A stretch of 19,992 bases of DNA, from the NCBI GenBank assembly GCA_043818395.1, contig JBDRFZ010000008.1, forward strand, positions 1-19,992, given 5' to 3'. The notes beneath the pieces are model-generated. The model searched no databases, was not told where the DNA came from, and was given only the letters and a program-made list of their open reading frames with translations. Position 1 is the first letter of the stretch. Every line of letters starts with the position of its first letter. The stretch comes from JBDRFZ01 sp043818395 (GTDB taxonomy: Bacteria; Patescibacteriota; Patescibacteriia; 2-12-FULL-60-25). Below are positions 5,799-12,510 of this stretch, piece after piece. The position numbers and the translations under genes are program-made.

Positions 5799-6224
5799 TT
5801 ATTTTTCTAAAATTATTTCCGCTTCCCACAATCCCTCATCGTTCTTTTTTATAACCAGGTCTTGTTTTAAAGCCGATTTAAGAGATTCTTCTTTTGCCCT
5901 GACTGGCCGACCGATCATTCTTCCGTTAGCAACCTTATCCGTAATTAACGTAAACTTTACATCATCATAAGCTTCATTATTGGTATTCTCGTTAGTCAGA
6001 ACCTTATTAACAAAATCGACCAATAATGATTCGGCGCCGTCGGACTTAATTTCAAATCCACGTTCGACGTTTTCGGCCTCCAAAATGAATTGCGAACCCG
6101 TGGCTGACAATATTCCTTTTAATACCGCGATAAAAAGCCCGACCCTGGTCGAGCCCCAGGCTTTTATTTTATAACCCTGGTCATGAATATTTATTTCAAA
6201 CTTTTGTGTTGTTTCTGTAATCAT
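5799..6224 (-). CDS. Archease-like protein with altered metal-site residues
   Basis: A 141-residue protein fitting the archease fold. The beginning FEINIHDQGYKIKAWG aligns with the usual Y-E-F-x-(D/E)-HTAD-x-x-x-x-AWG. ESLLVDFVNKVL matches the L-L-x-x-(W/F)-L-N-x-(L/V) helix, and the end DLVIKKNDEGLWEAEIIL matches 'HxLxV...G-W-x-A-x-V-x-L'. Archease is a cofactor that helps the RNA ligase RtcB turn over. Here the HTAD motif reads H-D-Q-G, and the conserved C-terminal His before the LxVKK strand is replaced (KQDLVIKK). Some calcium-binding positions therefore seem lost. No rtcB is in the window. It sits 11 bases after acylphosphatase in the long operon. It may be a true but divergent archease or a repurposed relative. 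Confidence 0.62.
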   Translation of the reverse strand: MITETTQKFEINIHDQGYKIKAWGSTRVGLFIAVLKGILSATGSQFILEAENVERGFEIKSDGAESLLVDFVNKVLTNENTNNEAYDDVKFTLITDKVANGRMIGRPVRAKEESLKSALKQDLVIKKNDEGLWEAEIILEK

Positions 6225-6235
6225 ATTTTCTAAAC

Positions 6236-6502
6236 TTAAGAAATCCTGAAGTCATTAAAATTCTTTACACTGCCTTCATGCGCTTCGACTTTGTCCACTC
6301 GCGAATGCGCGGATCCTTTGCGGCACCATTCCAAAAATTGATTAAGACGCGTCCCTTCGCCTTCAACTTCGATCAAGACCGAACCGTCTGCACCGTTTCG
6401 AGCCACCCCTTTCAGACAGAGTTTCTTGGCTTTGGCTTTTGCTTCCTGGCGATAAAATACGCCCTGCACATGACCCGTTACTTTTATATTCAAGTGTTTC
6501 AT
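6236..6502 (-). CDS. acyP: Acylphosphatase
   Basis: A small 88-residue enzyme hydrolysing acyl phosphates such as carbamoyl or 1,3-bisphosphoglycerate phosphate groups. Signature 1 is GHVQGVFYRQEA with the phosphate-binding Arg at residue 18. Signature 2 is GVARNGADGSVLIEVEG with the catalytic Asn at 36. The start at 6502 is chosen because its ATG overlaps the preceding hydrolase stop (ATGA) and gives the family's normal length; the in-frame ATG at 6526 would add eight residues encoded inside the neighbour. It is followed 11 bases later by the archease-like gene. Confidence 0.93.
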   Translation of the reverse strand: MKHLNIKVTGHVQGVFYRQEAKAKAKKLCLKGVARNGADGSVLIEVEGEGTRLNQFLEWCRKGSAHSRVDKVEAHEGSVKNFNDFRIS

Positions 6503-7140
6503 GGTTTTAAATATTTCATGAACCAAAGAGCGGCCAACTGCGCTACCTGTTCGAGAGTCCCCGGCTCTTCAAACAAGTGCGTGGCACCTGGAATAATTTT
6601 AAGTTCTTTAACGCAATCCAAAGCATCGAAAGCCCGGCGGTTGAGTTCTATGACTTCCTCGTCATCTCCACCCACTATAAGCAAAGTCGGCGACCCGACG
6701 CGCAGCAGATCATCCACGGCCATATCCGGCCGTCCGCCGCGTGAGACCACGGCTTTGACGTCTTTTCCGAGCTTGGCCGCGGCACAAAGCGCAGCGGCTG
6801 CGCCGGTCGAAGCGCCAAAATAACCGAGATTAACCGGCGTGTCAAGTTCATTTTTTATCCACCTGGTAACCGACAAAAGCCGCTCGGTCAAAAGCCCGAT
6901 ATTGAAACGCGTTTCATAAACCTCGTCCTCTTCATCGGTTAAAAGATCAAAAAGAAGCGTCCCGATCCCCGCTTTATTGATTTCCTCGGCCACGAATTTA
7001 TTCCGCGGGCTCAAGCGACTCGACCCGCTGCCATGGACAAACAAAACCATTGAATGCGACGCTGGCGGAATCATGAGCTCGCCTTTAAGTAGCACGCCCT
7101 CAAGCGGAATGGAAAGTGATGAAATCTGCTCGCCGGTCAT
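6499..7140 (-). CDS. Alpha/beta hydrolase (dienelactone-hydrolase-like)
   Basis: A 213-residue soluble alpha/beta-hydrolase. Oxyanion region VLFVHGSGSSRLSPRN (32-47), nucleophile elbow G-A-S-T-G with Ser111 in NLGYFGASTGAAAAL, acid loop LLIVGGDDEEV (Asp159/160), and catalytic His188 in IPGATHLFEEPG. The substrate is unknown. This subgroup often occurs as the C-terminal half of fusion proteins whose N-terminal half is a COG1926 phosphoribosyltransferase. The matching phosphoribosyltransferase is encoded separately at 3949-4575, so the two halves are unlinked but near each other. It is in the long operon, three bases after the PEBP-like gene and overlapping acylphosphatase by 4 bases. Confidence 0.88.
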   Translation of the reverse strand: MTGEQISSLSIPLEGVLLKGELMIPPASHSMVLFVHGSGSSRLSPRNKFVAEEINKAGIGTLLFDLLTDEEDEVYETRFNIGLLTERLLSVTRWIKNELDTPVNLGYFGASTGAAAALCAAAKLGKDVKAVVSRGGRPDMAVDDLLRVGSPTLLIVGGDDEEVIELNRRAFDALDCVKELKIIPGATHLFEEPGTLEQVAQLAALWFMKYLKP

Positions 7141-7143
7141 ATT

Positions 7144-7731
7144 TTATTGCCTGTGGTAACGGCCGGTGAGCAAAGCCTGTTCCAGAATATGGCCGTCCAT
7201 GACCGCTTCGATGTCTGCTTTATCCGAATCGGCTCCAATTTCTAAAATTTTATCCAGCGCATATAACTTAAACTGATAACGATGTATACCGGATGGCGGA
7301 CAAGGACCGCCATAACCCTGTGATACAAAATCCGTCATACCCAGAGTTGCGCCGACCGGAATGGAGTTCTCCGCAATCTCCGAAGTATCGGGCGCAATAT
7401 TCCAGACCGTCCAATGCACCCAATCCCCGGCCGATGCGTCCGAATCGTCTACGATGAGTACCAGACTCTCAGCTTCAACCGGGACATTAAAAATTTTCAG
7501 CGGCGGATTGATATTCTCTCCATCGCAGGTATATTTTGCGGGCATCAGGCCGTTATGATCGAAAGCTGAACTTGTTAATTGCATATTTTTTTGAATTATT
7601 TGCGAAGCGATCGTTGTATTATTTGATTTCCGTATATTATTCATGATCTTTAATGCCATGGTTACGGCTACGATCATTCCTCCAAGCAGTGCCACTACGC
7701 CGACCATGACAAAAATATATCGTGCCGACAT
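7144..7731 (-). CDS. Membrane-anchored PEBP (YbhB/YbcL-like) protein
   Basis: A phosphatidylethanolamine-binding-protein fold of the bacterial YbhB/YbcL type. An N-terminal anchor (about 5-28, IFVMVGVVALLGGMIVAVTM) precedes LTSSAFDHNGLMPAKYTCDG (family start; P-x-K-Y-T-C-D-G), ESLVLIVDDSDA (D-D-x-D), DWVHWTVWNIAP (the H-W-x-x-x-N-I motif), and YGGPCPPSGIHRYQFKLYAL (the G-P-x-P-P-x-G-x-H-R-Y ligand-pocket motif). All conserved pocket residues appear present. The biochemical role of bacterial PEBPs is not settled; small anionic ligands are likely. It starts one base after the stop of the unknown 153-residue protein and is followed three bases later by the hydrolase. Confidence 0.93.
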   Translation of the reverse strand: MSARYIFVMVGVVALLGGMIVAVTMALKIMNNIRKSNNTTIASQIIQKNMQLTSSAFDHNGLMPAKYTCDGENINPPLKIFNVPVEAESLVLIVDDSDASAGDWVHWTVWNIAPDTSEIAENSIPVGATLGMTDFVSQGYGGPCPPSGIHRYQFKLYALDKILEIGADSDKADIEAVMDGHILEQALLTGRYHRQ

Positions 7732-7732
7732 A

Positions 7733-8194
7733 TCAGGTACTTTCTTTGTCCACGGCTTTAACGCTTTGTTCCAAGGCCTGTTTCCATCCTCCTATCTCAC
7801 TTTCCGGCACGCGACACAGAGCATAAATCATAGCGAATCTTTCCTGGTCACCAAGTGGAAGAGAAAGCATAATCTGCCAGCAGTCTAAGACGTAATTTTG
7901 CGCTGGTAACAGATGGTAACCATTATCAAGAGACCATTCGCGCAAAGCGTTTAAAAAACTATTATCACGCGCCAGTATGCGCTCTTTAGTAAGCCTGAAT
8001 GACGTACCATCTTGTTCTTCGATAATCTCCTGATTAAAAATTTCGATGCCTCGAGTCTGCCATTCTTTTATATTTTTTCCCAAAGCCGTCTCACCTTCAT
8101 GGGTCAAGGTAAAACTCGAAAAACTTCCGTCTCTGGTCGCCACTTCGCCCAGGAATCTGCACTTCGCATCAAAAATGAAAGAAATATCACTCAT
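7733..8194 (-). CDS. Uncharacterised 153-residue protein of the ftsEX operon
   Basis: I do not recognise this family. It is a soluble, mixed alpha/beta protein without signal peptide or membrane segment. The beginning ISFIFDAKCRFLGEVATRDG looks like a beta hairpin. An acidic middle (EIIEEQDGTSFRLTKERILA) leads into a helical C-terminal half containing CWQIMLSLPLGDQERFAMIYAL. Cysteines are few (Cys12, plus Cys105 and Cys127 in the C-terminal half). Its start overlaps the end of the 489-residue unknown by 8 bases and its stop is one base from the PEBP start, so it is made in step with both. Conserved pairing with the 489-residue protein is the obvious thing to test. Confidence 0.75.
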   Translation of the reverse strand: MSDISFIFDAKCRFLGEVATRDGSFSSFTLTHEGETALGKNIKEWQTRGIEIFNQEIIEEQDGTSFRLTKERILARDNSFLNALREWSLDNGYHLLPAQNYVLDCWQIMLSLPLGDQERFAMIYALCRVPESEIGGWKQALEQSVKAVDKEST

Positions 8195-9656
8195 AATCTT
8201 CGGGTACGGTGGTTAAAGCTTCGCTGACGCACCTATGCAGATCCCGTCTAATCCGCTCATTTTCAATCGACGATAAACCGGACAAAAAATTAGTCATTTC
8301 CTCTGTCGCGTATTCGGTTTTATTCCTTATATCCGTCCAATCCCGATTATCGCCTCTTGATAAAATAACGTTCCTGCAAATGATGATATTTTCCAGCAAC
8401 CATCCCAAGTGATCGCTTAACGCATTTGGTAAATGATATTTCTCAAATAATGAATTTTCCCACAACGGCGAGCTAAAACGTACCTGACCAGCCGACACTT
8501 TTTCCTGATATCTCTGCACATCAGAAGGTAAATCTTCTACATCTGATAACAAATAACCTTCGAGCCTTTGGACCAAATCCCGGTCTGGCAATTTGCTTAA
8601 AATATCCATACATTCATTTTTCCTGACTGGTTGAAGTATTTCACCAAGCAGGAGCTGGCGCTCCCTGTAAGCTAACCATGGCTCAAACTCCGGGTCAGTA
8701 GCGGTAAAATATTCATGTAAAACATTCGCTGCTTCTTTTGCTTTCTTAAAAAATCCTTTTCCTTCAACTTCCCGGGAATTTACATACTGGCTGTTACCAA
8801 GTCTTAACATCTCCAGATGTTCAGCGAATTTATCCTTCCAGCCATCCCAATCATGAACTTTGTTCTGCTCTTTAAAATTCAAACCCTGATACAATAATTC
8901 CATTAAAAATCTCTCCTGCAAAAGCCTGAAAACATCTTCCCCTTTTTCTTTAGCCTCCTGCCTGTGTTTGTCGTACCAGATACGAACGGACGGTAATATA
9001 TCAGGATTAATGTTTTTGAGCGACCATTCGGTGATTCCGTGCTCTTTTGCATACTTCGAATCCGACTGATCTCTGGCATGCAGTGGAGAGTTTAAAAAAA
9101 CCAAAACTCTCATTAATTGATTCCCTAAAAGTTCATCGACTTCTTCGGAAGCCAGGTTCGACCCGGTCTTTATTTCAATTTTTGCAAGCCCGTTTTCATA
9201 TTCCCTGCAACCAACTTCTACAACCTCTCGATGCGGATGAGCGGCAATTTCTACTTCATGCAAATGCGCCGAATCCCACCAGTCACCGGGTAAGGTTAAT
9301 TTATAAAGCTCATTAATTTTTTCCGGTTCGAGTAAATGTTCTTCGAATCCTGCGAGTTTAACGTCCGGCCTGTGCTTGATCTCACGACGCGCCATGATCA
9401 TGGCGTTACGATCTGAAGACGACCAGGATTTATAATCCGGATAAACAGTCTCACTCTTGCCTTTCAATTCAAAATCTCTATACAAAGTAAGCTTCTCTAC
9501 CAAATCTGTCATGCCTTCAACCTTATCTGTAAACCGTTCGAAAACCCGAATCACGGTTTGGATAGCGGTTGATCTTTTTTCGGCTTTCCGTTCGCCTGAA
9601 TCCTGCTCGCTTTCAACGCGGACCATCCGTTTCCCCATCCCTCCTTCACCTCTCAT
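8187..9656 (-). CDS. Uncharacterised 489-residue protein directly after ftsX
   Basis: No family recognised. It is a large, soluble, charged, mostly helical protein with no signal, membrane segment or nucleotide-binding motif that I can see. A central part has the beta-rich AHLHEVEIAAHPHREVVEVG followed by LAKIEIKTGSNLASEEVDEL. The C-terminal third is helical (NALSDHLGWLLENIIICRNV and onward). The ATG at 9656 lies two bases after the ftsX TGA, so translation is probably coupled. A strong AAGGAGG sits inside the first codons and could instead serve the Met at 9626 (MVRVESEQ), giving 479 residues. It overlaps the next gene by 8 bases. Position suggests a role linked to FtsEX or to envelope work, but nothing in the sequence proves it. 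Confidence 0.75.
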   Translation of the reverse strand: MRGEGGMGKRMVRVESEQDSGERKAEKRSTAIQTVIRVFERFTDKVEGMTDLVEKLTLYRDFELKGKSETVYPDYKSWSSSDRNAMIMARREIKHRPDVKLAGFEEHLLEPEKINELYKLTLPGDWWDSAHLHEVEIAAHPHREVVEVGCREYENGLAKIEIKTGSNLASEEVDELLGNQLMRVLVFLNSPLHARDQSDSKYAKEHGITEWSLKNINPDILPSVRIWYDKHRQEAKEKGEDVFRLLQERFLMELLYQGLNFKEQNKVHDWDGWKDKFAEHLEMLRLGNSQYVNSREVEGKGFFKKAKEAANVLHEYFTATDPEFEPWLAYRERQLLLGEILQPVRKNECMDILSKLPDRDLVQRLEGYLLSDVEDLPSDVQRYQEKVSAGQVRFSSPLWENSLFEKYHLPNALSDHLGWLLENIIICRNVILSRGDNRDWTDIRNKTEYATEEMTNFLSGLSSIENERIRRDLHRCVSEALTTVPEDYE

Positions 9657-9657
9657 A

Positions 9658-10578
9658 TCATCTCTTTAAATATTTCCCGGCCGCGGCCCAGGATGAGATG
9701 CCGACTAAAAACGAAAGTCCACCGCCTTCAATGGCCGCTAACAGTAAAACCTGATTCTTAAAATAATCTACAAGTCCGGGGTTCGTGCCGCCAAAAGCAG
9801 TCATAAGCCGCGGATCAAAATAAAAAGCCGCCGTAATTACTATACAGCTACAAACAACTAGAGCGAATAGAGCGAGAATAATACCTTCGAGTACAAAAGG
9901 TAAACGCACGTATGTGCTGGACGCACCAACTAAGCGCATAATACCGATTTCTTCGCGCTGAGTATAAATAGCTACGCGGATCGTATTGTAAACGATCAAT
10001 ATCGAAAATAGAGCAAAGATCAAAATCAATACCAAGCCAAAAAATTTTACGGATTTACTTATATCACGAACCTGATTAATAGTTTCTGCATGATCATCAA
10101 AATTTTTTGATTCGATGGCGAAATCGAATTGCGGATTTCTAAGAGCCTCAAGTAAAAAATGATAGTCCGAAGTGTTTTTTGCTTTAAGCACCAAACTTGC
10201 ACCCAGGGGGTTTTGCTCAAGTTCGGTCAAAGCGGCCAGAATCTTTGGATCATTGGCATGCTTTTGCTTAAACGATTCAAGCGCCCGGTCAGCCGATAAT
10301 AGTTCGGCTGATTTTACCTGAGGTAACGACGTCATAAAAAACTTAGCCTGTTCCAAAACCGCTTGCGGCGTACCCTGCTTAAAATAAACCGAAACGTCGA
10401 TCTTATTTTCGAGCATCGTCACCGCATTGGTAAGCAACACGTTTACTCCAACCAAAACGTTAACCGAAAGCAATGCCAAAACCAGAACAAATACGGTTGT
10501 AAGCGCCAACCAAATATTACGGGCGAAGTTTTTCCAGGCGGCGACTGCAATGCGCCATGAAGTTATGGTCAGGGACAT
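9658..10578 (-). CDS. ftsX: Cell division protein FtsX
   Basis: The permease-like half of the FtsEX complex, which converts FtsE ATPase activity into activation of septal peptidoglycan hydrolases. From ATG 10578 it is 306 residues. A cytosolic start (WRIAVAAWKNFARNIWLALT) precedes TM1, then an extracellular domain of about 120 residues (VYFKQGTPQAVLEQAKFF to the FDFAIESKNF region). The three C-terminal TM segments include the conserved REEIGIMRLVGAS between TM2 and TM3. The start at 10578 is chosen because it lies one base after the ftsE stop; the upstream extension to 10650 only re-reads ftsE. It is followed at once by the unknown 489-residue gene. Confidence 0.95.
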   Translation of the reverse strand: MSLTITSWRIAVAAWKNFARNIWLALTTVFVLVLALLSVNVLVGVNVLLTNAVTMLENKIDVSVYFKQGTPQAVLEQAKFFMTSLPQVKSAELLSADRALESFKQKHANDPKILAALTELEQNPLGASLVLKAKNTSDYHFLLEALRNPQFDFAIESKNFDDHAETINQVRDISKSVKFFGLVLILIFALFSILIVYNTIRVAIYTQREEIGIMRLVGASSTYVRLPFVLEGIILALFALVVCSCIVITAAFYFDPRLMTAFGGTNPGLVDYFKNQVLLLAAIEGGGLSFLVGISSWAAAGKYLKR

Positions 10579-10579
10579 A

Positions 10580-11275
10580 TTACGTATGCAGCATATATTT
10601 ACCCTCTGCGCAGTCCGAAATGATTTTGCCTGCTGATAAGGTGATGACACGGCGACGCAGGGCGTTGACCACTTCGCGATTATGGGTCACGAGCACAATA
10701 GTGGTCCCGAAGGAATTAATTTTTTGCAGGAGATCTATAATTTCACGTGTATTAATAGTGTCCAGATTACCCGTAGGTTCATCGGCCAATAATATTTTTG
10801 GCCGATGAACTAATGACCTAGCAATCACAACTCGCTGTTGTTCGCCGCCGGAAATCTGCCGGGGAAACCTTTGTCCTTTCTCGTCCAAACCCACAATATG
10901 CAAAACCTGCGGTACAACTTCTCTGATCCGACGCGACGGTACGCCGGCAACTTCCAGACCAAAAGAAACATTTTCAAAAACCGTTTTCTTGGGTAAAAGC
11001 TTGAAATCCTGAAACACAACTCCGATCTGACGCCGCAAAAAAGGAATATCGCGCGACGGAATCCTGGTGATATCCCAACCACCGATTACAACACTGCCAT
11101 GTGTCGGACGTTCTTCGGCGATCAAGAGTTTTGCTAACGTTGTCTTACCGGCACCGCTTTGTCCTACAATAGAAACGAATTCGCCGGGCTTGATGGCTAA
11201 CGAAACATCGCTAAGACAATGCACGTCCGGCGGGAAATGTTTGGATACACCCTGCAGTTCGATCATGTGAGTCAT
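10580..11275 (-). CDS. ftsE: Cell division ATP-binding protein FtsE
   Basis: The ABC ATPase of FtsEX at the division site. From ATG 11275 it is 231 residues, the usual length. Walker A GQSGAGKTTL, Q-loop region GVVFQDFKLLPKKTVFENV, signature ISGGEQQRVVIARSL, Walker B ILLADEPTGNLD, and the switch His in VTHNREVV are all intact. The ATG overlaps the RlpA-like stop (ATGA). An ATG at 11266 (MIELQG) is an alternative start. It lies one base before ftsX. Confidence 0.96.
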   Translation of the reverse strand: MTHMIELQGVSKHFPPDVHCLSDVSLAIKPGEFVSIVGQSGAGKTTLAKLLIAEERPTHGSVVIGGWDITRIPSRDIPFLRRQIGVVFQDFKLLPKKTVFENVSFGLEVAGVPSRRIREVVPQVLHIVGLDEKGQRFPRQISGGEQQRVVIARSLVHRPKILLADEPTGNLDTINTREIIDLLQKINSFGTTIVLVTHNREVVNALRRRVITLSAGKIISDCAEGKYMLHT

Positions 11276-12084
11276 TGTCGTTGAATTGCTGTTGCAATCG
11301 AAGAAGGCAAGCAGTCCGCCATGGCGTAAAGCGGATCATCAGGTGTAAGAGGTTCGACCGAGACCTCTATGACTCCGGCGCGAAGAGAGGCTAATTCCGC
11401 GAAAGCCACAGCATCCAGATCTATGGCCCGCTCCGGAAATTTATCGCGCTCCGGTCCGTAATCATTAATGCGCACGACCGTAAATTTTTCGGGTTTATCT
11501 AATCGTCTTACTAGTACATGCGTGCCCTTAGGAAAATCAACGGATGCGGCGCAACGGCAGTTTTTGTATTTATACCAGGAAGCGTCGCCCTCACGCATGT
11601 AAGACGATGGTTTCTGCGCTGATCTGGCTCGTGCATGGCCATAAACACGGCCGTCAACCGCCTCTTTCCAATTTTCACCATCCTGCTTGTAGATAACAGA
11701 CTCTTTCCATGGATTATTAGAAATTCCTGCGTAACTCACCTTTACTCCGCGTTCCGATAAAAGATACGGATCAGACCAAATGAGATGCACGGTTTCATCG
11801 CCAAGCAGAACACCATTAACCGAGCTGGTAGTAGTTTTCTCTATTGCCACATACAAAATAGTCGGCGCTTTCAGGTCTTCAGCATCCCAACTTACATTAG
11901 CTTTACCGCCGAGTAGATCGAGTGAAACCGAGCGACCAATAAACCCACGATCAAGATAGAAAACTTTGCTATCCAGTACCTTTAAAGTCCCGTCTTTCAC
12001 TTGTTCCGCTTTAACAGGAGAAACAAACATAAATACGGCGATAATCGGCATTCCGACACCAAATAAAATTCGTTTCCACGTCAT
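11272..12084 (-). CDS. RlpA-like exported DPBB-domain protein
   Basis: An exported protein with a C-terminal double-psi beta-barrel of the RlpA type, a fold used by septal lytic transglycosylases and expansins. The signal peptide ends near PVKAEQ (about residue 27). Residues about 28-165 are a beta-rich domain I do not recognise. The DPBB starts at EGDASWYKYKNCRCAASVDF and runs through KGTHVLVRRLDKP and VVRINDYGPERDKFPERAID (conserved Asp in IND-x-GP), ending VIEVSVEPL. The Cys pair C-R-C before the barrel may form a disulfide. It is the first gene of the long run and overlaps ftsE by 4 bases. An RlpA-like gene leading ftsEX suggests it is a hydrolase or target controlled with FtsEX. An extended -10 box sits 6 bases upstream of the ATG. 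Confidence 0.87.
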   Translation of the reverse strand: MTWKRILFGVGMPIIAVFMFVSPVKAEQVKDGTLKVLDSKVFYLDRGFIGRSVSLDLLGGKANVSWDAEDLKAPTILYVAIEKTTTSSVNGVLLGDETVHLIWSDPYLLSERGVKVSYAGISNNPWKESVIYKQDGENWKEAVDGRVYGHARARSAQKPSSYMREGDASWYKYKNCRCAASVDFPKGTHVLVRRLDKPEKFTVVRINDYGPERDKFPERAIDLDAVAFAELASLRAGVIEVSVEPLTPDDPLYAMADCLPSSIATAIQRQ

Positions 12085-12090
12085 GTGGAT

Positions 12091-12099
12091 ATTTTAGCA
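12091..12099 (-). promoter_or_regulatory. Extended -10 promoter of the rlpA-like/ftsEX operon
   Basis: On the minus strand TGCTAAAAT (an extended -10, TGnTAnAAT-like) ends 6 bases before the ATG at 12084. No good -35 is present, as is allowed for extended -10 promoters. Transcription would begin at or right next to the start codon, giving a leaderless message. Confidence 0.45.
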
Positions 12100-12143
12100 G
12101 AAATGAAACAAAAAAAAGAGACTAGTCAACCGTAGGGTTTTTC

Positions 12144-12172
12144 TTGTCTAATCCCTGGTTTCGTGGAATACT
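12144..12172 (+). promoter_or_regulatory. Candidate promoter of tRNA-Gly
   Basis: TTGTCT (12144-12149), a 17-base spacer, then AATACT (12167-12172). Each box matches the consensus at 4 of 6 positions. The predicted start is about 16 bases before the tRNA. Confidence 0.45.
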
Positions 12173-12195
12173 CGCGGCATCAGAAATTGAATCAA

Positions 12196-12270
12196 GCGGG
12201 TATCGTATAGTGGTTATTATGGATGCTTCCCAAGCATCAGAGACGGGTTCGATTCCCGTTACCCGCTCCA
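12196..12270 (+). tRNA. trnG: tRNA-Gly (anticodon CCC)
   Basis: A complete cloverleaf. The acceptor GCGGGTA pairs with TACCCGC. The anticodon stem GATGC/GCATC encloses loop TTCCCAA with CCC at 12229-12231. The T arm is ACGGG-TTCGATT-CCCGT, with discriminator T and encoded CCA. A weak hairpin, CGTCC/GGACG, followed by CTTTT (12280-12300) may end its transcript. The remaining roughly 210 bases to the next gene contain nothing I can identify. Confidence 0.96.
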
Positions 12271-12510
12271 GATTGTTACCGTCCCATTTCGGACGCTTTT
12301 GGTCTAAAAGAGAACTGGCAAAACAGCCTATTTTTTCGAAGCTACCGAAACAAGGCTTTTCACTTTAAGCTCATCTTAGAATATGTACACTCAATCACTG
12401 TTCCGCACCAAAAAATGATTCTACGGAAAAGACTGTAATTTTCCTTGATGAAGTCGTATTATAAGGCAATTTTGATAGTTCTGATCTAAATTCTCTTTCA
12501 ACGCCCCTTC

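Noticed and set aside
6278..6823. Plus-strand 181-codon open frame
   Set aside because: It is opposite the acylphosphatase and hydrolase genes, whose catalytic motifs are intact.
12425..12444. GGAAAA/TTTTCC hairpin after the DUF333/NlpC-P60-like gene as its terminator
   Set aside because: Weak A/T-rich stem with an 8-base loop; the T-run on the minus strand comes too late. Not reported as a feature.
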